Source of the DNA: JBNKZU01 sp050301795
GTDB taxonomy: Bacteria; Pseudomonadota; Gammaproteobacteria; Thiohalomonadales; Thiohalomonadaceae
Length of the DNA stretch: 64,000 nucleotides
Direction of reading: 5' to 3'
NCBI GenBank assembly: GCA_050301795.1
Contig: JBNKZU010000048.1
Location: 1 to 64,000 of the forward strand
Below are positions 33,679 to 43,783 of the stretch, piece by piece. The notes beneath the pieces were generated by a model. That model did not search any database and was not told where the DNA came from. It saw only the letters and a program-made list of their open reading frames with translations. A program made the position numbers and the translations under genes. Each line of letters opens with the position of its first letter. Position 1 is the stretch's first letter.

Positions 33679-34260
33679 ATGAGTTACGAGCTACCCGCAT
33701 TACCGTATGCATACGATGTACTTGAGCCGCATATCTCTGCAGAAACACTTGAGTTTCATCATGACAAGCATCATCAAACCTACGTAACCAACCTGAATAA
33801 TCTCGTTACGGGTACTGAGTTTGAAGGTAAAAGCTTAGAGGAGATCATCAAGTCGGCACCTTCTGGTGGCATCTTTAATAATGCCGCTCAAATATGGAAC
33901 CATACCTTCTATTGGAATAGCCTTTCAGCCAATGGCGGAGGAGAACCCACTGGAGCACTCGCAGATGCGATCAATAGTGCCTTTGGTTCATTTGATGCAT
34001 TTAAAGAGAAGTTTTCAACCTCAGCAGCAACCAACTTCGGCTCAGGCTGGACTTGGCTGGTAAAAAATAGTGATGGTTCCGTGGCAATCGTAAACACCAG
34101 CAATGCAGGTTGTCCGCTGACCTCAGATCAAACGCCGCTAATCACCTGCGATGTGTGGGAGCATGCTTATTATATTGACTATCGTAATGCACGCCCCAAA
34201 TACGTTGAAGCATTCTGGAACCTTGTGAATTGGGAGTTTGCGGCTGCAAATTTCGCATAA
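33679..34260 (+). CDS. sodB: Iron superoxide dismutase
   Basis: This 193-aa cytoplasmic enzyme removes superoxide. Metal ligands are His27 (LEFHHDKHH), His75 (AAQIWNHTFYW), and the Asp and His in CDVWEHAYYIDYRN. The Gln in AAQIWNH and GSGWTWL favour iron over manganese. Monocistronic, with a terminator at 34319-34345. Confidence 0.97.
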   Translation: MSYELPALPYAYDVLEPHISAETLEFHHDKHHQTYVTNLNNLVTGTEFEGKSLEEIIKSAPSGGIFNNAAQIWNHTFYWNSLSANGGGEPTGALADAINSAFGSFDAFKEKFSTSAATNFGSGWTWLVKNSDGSVAIVNTSNAGCPLTSDQTPLITCDVWEHAYYIDYRNARPKYVEAFWNLVNWEFAAANFA

Positions 34261-34318
34261 TCGGCACTCTGCTATTTACATCGCCGATAATCTACAAGTA
34301 GAATCAATCGTTTCAATT

Positions 34319-34345
34319 GGCAGTCTCCTTGGGGACTGCCTTTTT
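34319..34345 (+). terminator. Terminator after sodB
   Basis: GGCAGTCTCC (34319-34328) pairs with GGGGACTGCC (34331-34340), followed by T5. Confidence 0.85.
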
Positions 34346-34364
34346 GTTTCAAGGTAGATAACCA

Positions 34365-35552
34365 ATGAATAGCTCGTTAATGACAACCTATGCTCGGCTT
34401 CCAGTCACCTTTACCAAGGGTGAAGGCGCTCGACTATGGGATACTGAGGGCAATACCTATCTTGATGCACTCTCAGGGATTGCAGTATGCAACCTCGGAT
34501 ACAGTCACCCCAAGGTTACTGAAGCAATTTGCACTCAGGCAGGCCAACTCATCCATACCTCAAATCTTTTTGGTATTAGCCAACAAGAGCAGCTCGGTCA
34601 AAAACTGATCTCACTATCTGGAATGGAGCGGGTTTTCTTCGCGAACTCAGGTGCTGAGGCAAATGAAGCGGCGATCAAACTCGCTAGGTTATATGGCAAT
34701 AATCGTGGTATTGAAAACCCAACGATCATTGTTATGGAGAACAGCTTTCACGGCCGGACGCTTGCAACGCTTTCAGCTACGGGTAATCGTAAGGTACATG
34801 CAGGTTTCGAGCCGTTGGTTAGTGGCTTTATTCGCGTGCCATATAACGATATTGACGCAATTAAAAGCGTTGCGAAACACCACAAAAATGTGGCCGCCAT
34901 TCTCGTTGAACCCATCCAGGGAGAGGGGGGAGTCCGCGTCCCGGCTGAAGATTATCTTGAAGAGATCCGGTCACTTTGTGATGAACATCAATGGCTTATG
35001 ATGCTTGATGAGATTCAGACCGGTATTGGTCGGACAGGAAAAATGTTCGCATTTCAACATACAAACATCATTCCCGATGTCATGACGCTTGCAAAAGGAC
35101 TCGGCAATGGTATGCCGATTGGAGCCTGTGTTGCATCAGGAGAGGCAGCAACACTTTTTCATCCTGGAAATCACGGATCAACATTCGGCGGTAACCCTCT
35201 GGCATGTGCAACAGCATTAGCTGTCATCGATACGATTTGCGATGAAAGCCTCTATGAAAATGCCGAAGCTTTAGGACTTCAAATGATTACCGATTTTGAG
35301 TTAGCTCTTGGTGATCAACCCTATATTGAAGATATTCGTGGTTTAGGGTTGATGATCGGAATTGAACTCGATAGGCCGTGCGGGAATCTGGTAAAGATGG
35401 CGCTTGATGAGGGTTTGATCATCAATGTCACTGCTGAATCGGTGATACGCCTACTACCACCACTGATTATTAATCGAGAGACAGCCTCAGAAATTGTGCA
35501 AAAGGTTAGTGCATTGATAAGCGCATTCGTCTCCACAAATGATAACGACTAG
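34365..35552 (+). CDS. argD: Acetylornithine aminotransferase
   Basis: This 395-aa PLP enzyme makes N-acetylornithine in arginine synthesis and often also serves as succinyl-diaminopimelate transaminase. It has the class-III pattern MERVFFANSGAEANEAAIKL, SFHGRTLATLSATG, LMLDEIQTGIGRTGK and the PLP lysine in TLAKGLGNGMPIGA. It is immediately upstream of argF. Confidence 0.97.
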   Translation: MNSSLMTTYARLPVTFTKGEGARLWDTEGNTYLDALSGIAVCNLGYSHPKVTEAICTQAGQLIHTSNLFGISQQEQLGQKLISLSGMERVFFANSGAEANEAAIKLARLYGNNRGIENPTIIVMENSFHGRTLATLSATGNRKVHAGFEPLVSGFIRVPYNDIDAIKSVAKHHKNVAAILVEPIQGEGGVRVPAEDYLEEIRSLCDEHQWLMMLDEIQTGIGRTGKMFAFQHTNIIPDVMTLAKGLGNGMPIGACVASGEAATLFHPGNHGSTFGGNPLACATALAVIDTICDESLYENAEALGLQMITDFELALGDQPYIEDIRGLGLMIGIELDRPCGNLVKMALDEGLIINVTAESVIRLLPPLIINRETASEIVQKVSALISAFVSTNDND

Positions 35553-35556
35553 AGCA

Positions 35557-36477
35557 ATGACACAAACTGTAAGACACTTTTTGACGCTAAAGGATCTAAG
35601 CACTGATGAGCTTAACCAGCTTATTCAACGTGCAATCGTGCTGAAGGCTATGCACAAAAGTGGCGAAATCTATGAGCCGTTAAAAAACCGCGTGCTCGGG
35701 ATGATCTTCGAAAAATCATCCACGCGCACAAGGGTATCGTTTGAATCCGGTATGGCACATTTTGGTGGTCATGCACTATTTTTATCGCCTCGGGATACTC
35801 AGTTAGGTCGTGGTGAACCGATTGAAGATAGTGCCCGGGTTATCTCAAGGATGGTTGATGCGGTTATGATCCGCACCTTTGAGCAAGAAAAGCTGGAGAC
35901 CTTTGCAAGACATTCGAGTGTTCCGGTCATAAATGCGCTAACAGATATGTATCACCCCTGCCAACTTCTCGCTGATGTACAAACCTATGTGGAACATCGC
36001 GGAAGCATTCGAGGCAGAACCATCACCTGGATTGGCGATGGCAATAATATGTGCCACTCATACATTAATGCAGCGATTCAATTCGATTTTCAGCTCAATA
36101 TTGCTTGTCCAAAGGGGTATGAACCCGACAGTTCGCTGCTTGAATCTGCCGGAGATCGGGTATCCATGACACACGATCCCAGAGAAGCTGCCGTTGATGC
36201 CGATATGGTCACCACCGATGTCTGGGCCAGCATGGGGCAGGAAGATGAGCAAAACCAGCGAAAGTCTGATTTTGCTGGCTTTTATGTTGATGACCATTTG
36301 ATGGGGCTGGCAAAAAAAGATGCGATTTTCCTTCATTGTCTCCCGGCACATCGAGGCGAAGAGGTTTCCGCAAGCGTAATCGATGGTGAGCAGAGTGTCG
36401 TATGGGATCAAGCAGAAAATCGACTCCATGCCCAAAAAGCACTACTTGAGTTTCTTATCGGTCCAAAAACAAACTAG
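35557..36477 (+). CDS. argF: Ornithine carbamoyltransferase
   Basis: This enzyme of about 306 aa makes citrulline. The carbamoyl-phosphate site is FEKSSTRTRVSFE; the later DMYHPCQLLADV and FLHCLPAHRGEEV are also diagnostic. I prefer the start at 35557 (MTQTVRHFLTLKDL), where the family N-terminus begins, over an ATG at 35539 that would overlap argD. It is co-transcribed with argD. Confidence 0.96.
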   Translation: MTQTVRHFLTLKDLSTDELNQLIQRAIVLKAMHKSGEIYEPLKNRVLGMIFEKSSTRTRVSFESGMAHFGGHALFLSPRDTQLGRGEPIEDSARVISRMVDAVMIRTFEQEKLETFARHSSVPVINALTDMYHPCQLLADVQTYVEHRGSIRGRTITWIGDGNNMCHSYINAAIQFDFQLNIACPKGYEPDSSLLESAGDRVSMTHDPREAAVDADMVTTDVWASMGQEDEQNQRKSDFAGFYVDDHLMGLAKKDAIFLHCLPAHRGEEVSASVIDGEQSVVWDQAENRLHAQKALLEFLIGPKTN

Positions 36478-36566
36478 GTTCTTCTCAGTTTGCCTCAGAT
36501 ATCACACACCCAATTGCTGTGATAATATCAACACCGTCGAAACTATTACGGTCTAACTGAGACAAT

Positions 36567-38735
36567 ATGGCAAAGGGATCTTTTCAAAACAAAACGCTCA
36601 TACCTGCAGTAAAAGCCGTAATACTGCTCACCATTCTTATCCTGACCATTGATTATATGGGTGGTTTTAACCGTCTGGAATGGATTACCTACGATGCGCG
36701 AATGAAATACTATCGTGCTGATAAACCGCTTGATAAAGATATCGCTATTGTTCTGATTGATGAGGCCTCACTTCAAGCGCTAAACCCACTTGTAGGCCGT
36801 TTTCCATGGCCCCGCTCTGTCTATGCTGATCTTCTCGATTTTTTTGCGATGGGAGGCGCGCATGCAGTCTGTTTCGATATTCTCTTCTCAGAAAATGAAA
36901 GAACTGATCATAAAGGTCAACCTTCTCAGAATGATCGGCGCTTTATCTCAGCAACTGAAGAGAACGGTGCAACTTACCATGCGATGCAGGTAATGAGGGA
37001 GGGCTTTAAAGATGATGAAAAAGAGTTTTCAAAAAGAGTACTGCCTCCTGAATTTATTGCAAAACATGCACTAAAACGTGCCTCGGGTTTCAAGGATATT
37101 GGTAATAACAACTTCCTCCATCCTATTCCTGGCCTATACAAAGCAGCAAAAGGGGTCGGCATTGTTGAGGTTGAACCTGATGCCGATAGTGTCTACCGCA
37201 GTGTTCGACTTTTTAGCGTGTTCAACGATAGTGTTTTTCCGGCAATGTCACTCACAGCACAGCTTACGCCAGACAGCGAAATCATCACGAAAGATGACCA
37301 AATCATCATTGATGATCAACACTTCATTCCGATAAACGACAATGGCCACTACATGATCAATATGGTTGGCGATATTAAGCCATTCTCGTTCGCCGGTATT
37401 CTTGACTCAATTAAGAAGTTAAGAAGTGGTGATGTAGAAAATTTGTTGGTTTACCCTGATGAATTTGAAGGAAAGACCATCTTTGTTGGTGCAAGTGCGA
37501 TTGGACTCCAGGATCTAAAAACCACCCCGCTCTCGGCAAAGACGCCTGGCGTGTTCCTCCACGCCTCTGTTCTGAGTAATTACCTTGAGAACGATTTCCT
37601 TCATCCTCCTAAAAAATATATCACTGAACTAACAACGATTATTCTACTGTTTATTACAATAATCGGTGTATTAAGTACCCATAAGATCTACATTCAGGCC
37701 TTGATTCTTATCGGTATGACGAGTGCTTATGTCTCCCTTGCCTTCTGGTTATTTCAACAAAACTATGTCATTGAAATTGCAACACCCATCGTCGGAATTG
37801 TCGTTGCATCGATTACCAGCCTTGCAGTTCGTGCGTTTTCTGAGGAGCGTGATAAACGTAAGGTAAGAGCGATGTTTACTCGCTATGTTTCACCTGCGGT
37901 TCTCGATCAGGTAATGGATAAAGGCGATATGCTCGATATCAATGTGAGTAGCCGAGAGTACCTGACTATACTCTTTTCGGACATTCGCAGTTTTACATCC
38001 ATTTCAGAAAAACTTGAGGCTGAACAGGTTGTCGATCTTTTAAACACCTATTTCTCTGTTATGTCTGAGATTGCTTTTAAATATAGCGGCACATTGGACA
38101 AGTTTATTGGTGATGCAGTGATGGCCTTTTGGGGTGCGCCGATCAAAACTGATGATCATGCCGACAAAGCAGTCATGACAGCAGTTGAAATGATTAATGC
38201 GCTTGATGAGGTTAACCGACTCACCCGAGAGAAGAACTATCCCGAAATTGAGATCGGGCTGGGAATAAATACCGATAATGTTATTCTCGGAAATATCGGT
38301 TCGGAGAGAAAACTCGACTATACAGTGATTGGCGACGGGGTTAATCTGGCCTCACGCCTTGAAGGTCTGACTAAAATATACCACTGTCCGATTATTATTT
38401 CTGAATACACCTATGGGGCTTTAAAGCTTGATATCCCATGCGCTGTTGTCGATATGGTACGAGTAAAAGGCAAACACAAGCCCATCAGGATTTACACACC
38501 TTTAGCAACACCAAACGACAGTCAAAGGGTGATAGAGGTCGCAAAAAATAGTGCATTGATTGCTGAACAAGCCTTTGAATGCTATATAGATCGTAAATGG
38601 GATAAAGCCATAGAGCTCTATACGTCGCTCCCACTTGAAGGGTTTAGAGGAGTCTTTATCGAGCGTTGCCTGGCATACAAATCAAGCCCTCCCGATGAAC
38701 AATGGGATGGCGTTTTTACCCTGATAACCAAATAG
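36567..38735 (+). CDS. CHASE2-domain adenylate/guanylate cyclase
   Basis: This 722-aa class III nucleotide cyclase has an N-terminal membrane helix (about 12-30), an extracytoplasmic CHASE2 sensor domain (about 40-345), three membrane helices (about 350-425) and a catalytic domain from about 465. Metal-binding aspartates are in ILFSDIRSFTSI and FIGDAVMAFWGAP. The Lys in LDKFIGD and the Asp in RKLDYTVIGDGVNLASR favour ATP as substrate. A C-terminal tail of about 80 residues follows. It heads a same-strand string with SH3, small secreted, M48 peptidase and FadL-like genes. Confidence 0.93.
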   Translation: MAKGSFQNKTLIPAVKAVILLTILILTIDYMGGFNRLEWITYDARMKYYRADKPLDKDIAIVLIDEASLQALNPLVGRFPWPRSVYADLLDFFAMGGAHAVCFDILFSENERTDHKGQPSQNDRRFISATEENGATYHAMQVMREGFKDDEKEFSKRVLPPEFIAKHALKRASGFKDIGNNNFLHPIPGLYKAAKGVGIVEVEPDADSVYRSVRLFSVFNDSVFPAMSLTAQLTPDSEIITKDDQIIIDDQHFIPINDNGHYMINMVGDIKPFSFAGILDSIKKLRSGDVENLLVYPDEFEGKTIFVGASAIGLQDLKTTPLSAKTPGVFLHASVLSNYLENDFLHPPKKYITELTTIILLFITIIGVLSTHKIYIQALILIGMTSAYVSLAFWLFQQNYVIEIATPIVGIVVASITSLAVRAFSEERDKRKVRAMFTRYVSPAVLDQVMDKGDMLDINVSSREYLTILFSDIRSFTSISEKLEAEQVVDLLNTYFSVMSEIAFKYSGTLDKFIGDAVMAFWGAPIKTDDHADKAVMTAVEMINALDEVNRLTREKNYPEIEIGLGINTDNVILGNIGSERKLDYTVIGDGVNLASRLEGLTKIYHCPIIISEYTYGALKLDIPCAVVDMVRVKGKHKPIRIYTPLATPNDSQRVIEVAKNSALIAEQAFECYIDRKWDKAIELYTSLPLEGFRGVFIERCLAYKSSPPDEQWDGVFTLITK

Positions 38736-38755
38736 TTACAGGGATGGAGGAAAAA

Positions 38756-39235
38756 ATGAAACGATTATTAATCACACTTTTACTTGGATTTTCAACAACA
38801 CTGTTTGCTGCCAACGGTGTTATGTATATTCAAAGCAGCAAAGCGAAACTACAGAATGAACCCTCGTTTGGCTCAAACACGATTGTAGAGCTGAAAAAAG
38901 GGGATGAAGTTAATGTGGTTGAATCAAAGGGACGCTGGGTCAAGGTAAAACACTCCAGTAATGAAGGGTGGGTCTCCAAATATCTGCTTGCGGATATACC
39001 ACCGATTAAAAAGAAGGTCACAATCCTGAAAGACGATGCTCCTGATTTGGGCGATAACGCACGTCGCAGAGCGTCTGCTGTTACTACCGCTGGAGCAGCA
39101 CGCGGACTTGCGGCCGATGAGCGTCAACGTAATAGTGACAGCCAATTCACCAACTATAAAGACCTTGAAAAAGTCGAAAAGTTGGGGGTCACAGAGGATG
39201 AAGTTGAAAAATTTGTAAAAGAAAAACAGAAGTAA
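38756..39235 (+). CDS. Secreted bacterial SH3-domain protein
   Basis: This protein of about 159 aa starts MKRLLITLLLGFSTTLFAAN after GGAGG, a signal peptide. An SH3 type 3 domain follows (about 20-85; KAKLQNEPSFGSNTIVELKKG, GRWVKVKHSSNEGWVSKYLL), suggesting binding to peptidoglycan or a protein partner. The C-terminus is charged. It lies 20 nt after the cyclase and 4 nt before the small secreted gene. Confidence 0.88.
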   Translation: MKRLLITLLLGFSTTLFAANGVMYIQSSKAKLQNEPSFGSNTIVELKKGDEVNVVESKGRWVKVKHSSNEGWVSKYLLADIPPIKKKVTILKDDAPDLGDNARRRASAVTTAGAARGLAADERQRNSDSQFTNYKDLEKVEKLGVTEDEVEKFVKEKQK

Positions 39236-39239
39236 CCTT

Positions 39240-39566
39240 ATGAAAAACAATAGAAAACGGATTTTCACCATAGCAATTACAATTGTGCTGTCTGTTTATT
39301 GCCTAAATCTGATGGCCGGAGGCTTTAGAACACGAATCTCTGATGATGAGACTGGCCAAAACCAAAATACTAGAAACACAAATCCCCCGTCAGCAATTCA
39401 ACACCTTTTACAGCACCCTATCGGGGGAATTGTTGCGCCAATACGAGACCTTACCTCAGATAATAATCAACAGAGGCTCGACATTGGTGACGTGAATTCC
39501 TATGATGCCCCTAGTAACACAGAGGTTCTTGAGGAAACACCTGATGATAACAAATCTTCTGAATAA
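39240..39566 (+). CDS. Small secreted protein of unknown function
   Basis: This 108-aa protein has a signal peptide (IFTIAITIVLSVYCLNLMAGG) and a polar, low-complexity mature part rich in Asn, Asp and Glu, ending EETPDDNKSSE. I recognise no family. Its end overlaps the start of the M48 peptidase gene by 23 nt, supporting a real coupled reading frame. Confidence 0.65.
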   Translation: MKNNRKRIFTIAITIVLSVYCLNLMAGGFRTRISDDETGQNQNTRNTNPPSAIQHLLQHPIGGIVAPIRDLTSDNNQQRLDIGDVNSYDAPSNTEVLEETPDDNKSSE

Positions 39567-40428
39567 GACTTGTCATAACATATCGCCTAATTTCAACATA
39601 AGAGCGATTATTCTTTTGTGCACGCTTTCTGCTTTGCCGATTCAAGCCGTTGAAGCATCACAGGATTTCCGTACTCGCGCCTCAACAACGGCACTTGTCA
39701 CGACCGAGGGTCTTGAAAGCGATGTTGAAGCTGAGATCCGATTTGGACGCGAGCTAGCATCAATTATTCTTGGACAAAATAAGCTCGATAAGAATAAACG
39801 TATCAATAAATACCTTAATCTTGTTGGTAACTCACTCGTCCCCTACAGTCAACGACCTGAACTGAAATTCTATTTTGCTATGCTCGATACTGATGAAATC
39901 AATGCCTATGCCGCCCCTGGTGGATACATCTTTGTCACTAAAGGTGCCTTAAAGCTAATGGAGAATGAGGCAGAACTAGCTGCGGTTCTAGCACATGAGA
40001 TTTCGCACATTACTCAAAAACATATCGTTAACGAGCTTAAAATCAAAGGTGAGGAAAAAACCGCAGAATCAAGCCTCTCAAAACTGATCGGCGGATTTGG
40101 GGATCCGGCTCGAACTATTCTTAATCAAGCACTTGATAAGGCAATGTCACTTCTGTTTACCAAAGGACTCAAAAAAGAGGATGAGTATGAGGCTGATCGG
40201 ATGGGGACACTCCTTCTAACTGCGGCAGATTATGATCCACTTGCACTTAAAAGGTATTTAAGTAAAGTCAAACTACAAAAAGCTAATAAGCTTAAAACCC
40301 TCTATACAACGCATCCCTCTTTTGATGATAGACTGGTGCAACTACAAAATTTGATCAATGATGAGAAACTGTATCTAATTGATGCTCCGCAGGCAAAATA
40401 CCGATTTCAACAGATTGTAAAAAAATAA
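39544..40428 (+). CDS. M48-family metallopeptidase
   Basis: This protein of about 294 aa has a signal-like N-terminus (IILLCTLSALPIQAVEA) and the zinc motif LAHEISHITQKH (HExxH) with a downstream Glu in KKEDEYEADRMG. It resembles the BepA/LoiP group of periplasmic proteases in outer-membrane quality control. The start at 39544 is chosen because GAGG lies 9 nt upstream. It lies 2 nt before the FadL-like gene. Confidence 0.9.
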   Translation: MITNLLNKTCHNISPNFNIRAIILLCTLSALPIQAVEASQDFRTRASTTALVTTEGLESDVEAEIRFGRELASIILGQNKLDKNKRINKYLNLVGNSLVPYSQRPELKFYFAMLDTDEINAYAAPGGYIFVTKGALKLMENEAELAAVLAHEISHITQKHIVNELKIKGEEKTAESSLSKLIGGFGDPARTILNQALDKAMSLLFTKGLKKEDEYEADRMGTLLLTAADYDPLALKRYLSKVKLQKANKLKTLYTTHPSFDDRLVQLQNLINDEKLYLIDAPQAKYRFQQIVKK

Positions 40429-40430
40429 CG

Positions 40431-41693
40431 ATGAAAAGAACTAATAAACAAATAGATCTAATTTGGAAAACACTCTTTACGGTTTCACTCTTGGTGTCTG
40501 GTGTAGCTGTCGCAGATCAATTCCACTTTAACAATAATTTAATCGGAGAGAGAGCCTTGGGCTTGGGTGGTGCCTATACCGCTGTCGCTGACGATGCCTC
40601 GGGACTGTTCTACAACCCAGCTGGGATTACCTATACCAATGGCAAGAATATGTCTGGTTCGGTAAACACCTTCTACTTTGCTGAAACGGTATATAAAGAT
40701 GCATTGGGGGCAGGAAACGACTTTTCCAGAACATCATCTAGTCTGCTTCCAAACTTTTTCGGCATGGTTCAGCCTTTTGGTAATGGTGTTGTTGGATTCT
40801 CTTATGCCGTAACTGATTCTATCCTTGAAGATCAAGATGAAGAGTTCAACAACTTTGGAAATGTAACTAAATATATTCTCAACATTAACAATCAGGACAC
40901 TACAAACAAGATCGGCCCATCCTACGCTAGCGAACTGAATGACAAACTTGCTTGGGGTATAACACTATATGGGCATTACCGCGCATTTCAGAACATTACA
41001 AATCAGTGGGTTCACAAAAATAATAATACCCAGGAGTGGTCCAATATTTATATCCAGGGTTCTGAAGTAGGATTAGAACCAAATATTGGCTTGATGTGGT
41101 CACCTTTTGAGAACTTGTCCATTGGCTTGAATATGAAAAAAACTTTCCTAATCTCATCAAGCTTTAACCGTCAAATCTCATGCGACTCAGACATTAACGA
41201 CCCAACCATTCAGATTTCTCAGTGTATCAACTCTACAGCCAATATGATGTCGACGCCAACAATAGAGACCATCAATTTTGAACGCGATATGCCTATCTCA
41301 ACTGCTGTGGGAATCGCATATTTTCCATCGAATAAACTATTGCTGTCCTCAGATTTCTCTTTCAACACTGCAACCAGTACGTTTGAGATGACATGGAATG
41401 CATCCTTTGGATTTGAATATTATCTCAATCCAACATGGGCTGTGCGTAGTGGTATCTATACTAATAACGCAAATACACCAACACTTGTCCAAGGACAGCA
41501 GAATCAGCTTGATCACATTGATCTGATCGGGTTCTCGATTAGTGGAACAAGGTTCTCCCGTAGTTCATCGGTAAGTGTGGGAGTAAACATTATGACGGGT
41601 TCTGGTGAATCACAAATCATTGGTGGCACGTCAATTCAACAAACTGAATATATGAGCACCACTGCTTTCATCGCATCTTCCTACTCATTCTAG
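40431..41693 (+). CDS. OmpP1/FadL-like outer-membrane protein
   Basis: This 420-aa beta-barrel protein has a signal peptide (LFTVSLLVSGVAVAD) and the FadL-family start GERALGLGGAYTAVADDASGLFYNPAGI. It ends in an aromatic Phe residue (SSYSF), as outer-membrane barrels do. FadL proteins pass hydrophobic compounds; ligand unknown here. It closes the cyclase-SH3-small-M48 string, which may act together at the envelope. Confidence 0.88.
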   Translation: MKRTNKQIDLIWKTLFTVSLLVSGVAVADQFHFNNNLIGERALGLGGAYTAVADDASGLFYNPAGITYTNGKNMSGSVNTFYFAETVYKDALGAGNDFSRTSSSLLPNFFGMVQPFGNGVVGFSYAVTDSILEDQDEEFNNFGNVTKYILNINNQDTTNKIGPSYASELNDKLAWGITLYGHYRAFQNITNQWVHKNNNTQEWSNIYIQGSEVGLEPNIGLMWSPFENLSIGLNMKKTFLISSSFNRQISCDSDINDPTIQISQCINSTANMMSTPTIETINFERDMPISTAVGIAYFPSNKLLLSSDFSFNTATSTFEMTWNASFGFEYYLNPTWAVRSGIYTNNANTPTLVQGQQNQLDHIDLIGFSISGTRFSRSSSVSVGVNIMTGSGESQIIGGTSIQQTEYMSTTAFIASSYSF

Positions 41694-41701
41694 TGTTTAG
41701 G

Positions 41702-41787
41702 GTGACACAACATATTTCACTGTGTCACGGCAATTAGTTGACGATTACTCCTCGGCCACGAGGTATGTTGAATAACAATATTCAACA
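41702..41787 (+). terminator. Two hairpins downstream of the FadL-like gene
   Basis: GTGACACA (41702-41709) pairs with TGTGTCAC (41721-41728), and TGTTGAATA (41766-41774) pairs with TATTCAACA (41779-41787). Neither has a clear T-run, so they may terminate inefficiently or be operators of the downstream transporter gene. Confidence 0.4.
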
Positions 41788-41861
41788 CAAATCTTTAGTA
41801 TCACAATTATCATCTGTCATACTATTGTTCTATACCTATTAAGTAGTCGTTTAGGAGTAGA

Positions 41862-43688
41862 GTGTTGCATAATTCCTTTCATTTTCTCGCAAGACTAAAC
41901 ATCAGAATAATCCAGAATAGCGCAGAACATCTTAGAAAATATCTGCTAATAATCCTGTTGCTTTTCTGCACATCTACTGCATTTGCAGACGATCTCCCCT
42001 CATCCTCCATCCAGTGGGGCACGATGCTAATGGGGCTTTTTGGCGGATTGGCACTGTTCCTGTTTGGGATGGAGCAGATGGCTGATTCGCTCAAAACTGT
42101 TGCAGGTGATCGCATGAAGTCTATCTTGGCCAGACTCACCTCTAATCGCATTATGGGTGCGGCTACAGGGGCACTGGTAACAGCTATTATTCAATCATCG
42201 TCGGTAACCACTGTTCTGGTTGTTGGTTTTATCTCTGCTGGGATTATGAGTAGCGCGCAATCAGTTGGCGTCATTATGGGTGCTAATATCGGCACGACAA
42301 TAACCGCACAGATTGTTGCGTTTAAAGTCACAGAATTTGCTTTACTCTTTATCGCCATCGGTTTTGCGATGCTCTTCTTCTCTAAAAGTGAAAAGGTCAA
42401 ACACTATGGCGCAATGATCATGGGGCTTGGCCTGATCTTCTTTGGTATGGGAGTTATGAGCGAAGCAATGAAACCGTTAAGAAGCTACCAACCCTTTCTT
42501 GATCTGATGCTACAAATGGAGAGTCCATTTGTTGGTATCACCATTGCCGCACTATTTACTGCTCTTATTCAATCCTCATCTGCGACAACAAGTATTGTAA
42601 TTGTGATGGCAAGCCAAGGGTTTATCACTCTCCCCGCGGGTATCGCATTGGCAATGGGAGCCAATATTGGAACCTGTGCAACGGCTCTTCTAGCTGCCAT
42701 CGGCAAACCACGCGAAGCCGTTCGTGCTGCTGCGGTTCATATCTTCTTTAACATTGCAGGTGTTGTACTTTGGGTGATGTTCATTCCACAAATGGCAGAA
42801 TTTGTTACCTGGCTCTCCCCTTCGTATTCTGAATTGAGTGGTCTTGAAAGGCTTGGTGCTGAAACGCCCCGTCAAATCGCAAATGCTCATACCCTTTTTA
42901 ATATTGCCAACACCTTTATTTTTATCGGGTTTACTACACAAATCGCCACAATGATTCAGCGCCTTATCCCCGATACGGTGATAGAAAAGGCAGGATTGGT
43001 TGTGACATCGAGATATATCGACGATGAATTATTAGTAACACCGTCACTGGCACTGGATCGCGTTCGACTTGAAGTGCTGCATATGGGCGAAATTGTCCAA
43101 AATATGTATGAACAGATCATGCCAGCCATTCTTAGTGGTAACAAAGAGACTTTAAACTCTATACGAATGCAGGATGATGAGGTTGATATTCTTTATGCAC
43201 AGGTCATTGAATATATGGGAAAGATTAGCACCAAGTCACTTACTGAAAGCCAGACCAGAGAGTTTTTAAAACTGATGGAAGCAATTGGCGACCTTGAGAA
43301 TATTGGAGATACCATTGAAACCAATCTTGTCGAACTTGGAAAGGGTCGCATTGACTCAAAGGTGGCGATTAGTGAAAAAACGCGCGATGTGATGTTCGAT
43401 TTTCACAGTGTGGTACGCAAATCATTAATCAATGCAATTCAGGCAGTGGGACAGAATAATCCTGAAGCTGCAAAGTGGGTACTTGAGCAGCAGAATGAGA
43501 TCTCAACTCTGCTTAAAAACTCAACACGTCATCAAGCTGAACGACTGATTGCACATGAGCCTAACCGAATAGCGGCTTACACTATTGAGGTCGATATTAT
43601 CGATAAACTCAAACGGATCTATTCACTCTCTAAACGTATGGCTCAAAGCATCGACCCTGTTGAATCAACAGAATCACCAGGCACTTAA
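41862..43688 (+). CDS. Na+/phosphate cotransporter with PhoU-like tail
   Basis: This 608-aa protein of the Na/Pi cotransporter II family has the duplicated GALVTAIIQSSSVTT and AALFTALIQSSSATT motifs in its membrane part (about 40-370) and a PhoU-like helical tail (about 390-590). It begins with GTG at 41862, 7 nt after AGGAG. Expected role is phosphate uptake or export control. Monocistronic. Confidence 0.92.
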   Translation: MLHNSFHFLARLNIRIIQNSAEHLRKYLLIILLLFCTSTAFADDLPSSSIQWGTMLMGLFGGLALFLFGMEQMADSLKTVAGDRMKSILARLTSNRIMGAATGALVTAIIQSSSVTTVLVVGFISAGIMSSAQSVGVIMGANIGTTITAQIVAFKVTEFALLFIAIGFAMLFFSKSEKVKHYGAMIMGLGLIFFGMGVMSEAMKPLRSYQPFLDLMLQMESPFVGITIAALFTALIQSSSATTSIVIVMASQGFITLPAGIALAMGANIGTCATALLAAIGKPREAVRAAAVHIFFNIAGVVLWVMFIPQMAEFVTWLSPSYSELSGLERLGAETPRQIANAHTLFNIANTFIFIGFTTQIATMIQRLIPDTVIEKAGLVVTSRYIDDELLVTPSLALDRVRLEVLHMGEIVQNMYEQIMPAILSGNKETLNSIRMQDDEVDILYAQVIEYMGKISTKSLTESQTREFLKLMEAIGDLENIGDTIETNLVELGKGRIDSKVAISEKTRDVMFDFHSVVRKSLINAIQAVGQNNPEAAKWVLEQQNEISTLLKNSTRHQAERLIAHEPNRIAAYTIEVDIIDKLKRIYSLSKRMAQSIDPVESTESPGT

Positions 43689-43783
43689 ATTTGTGAATTC
43701 TTCAAACTGGACTATATGGTTATTATAGCTTTTATAAAGAACCAATCTCTCGAACCGTCAGATAACTAGGGATAAGAGACGTT

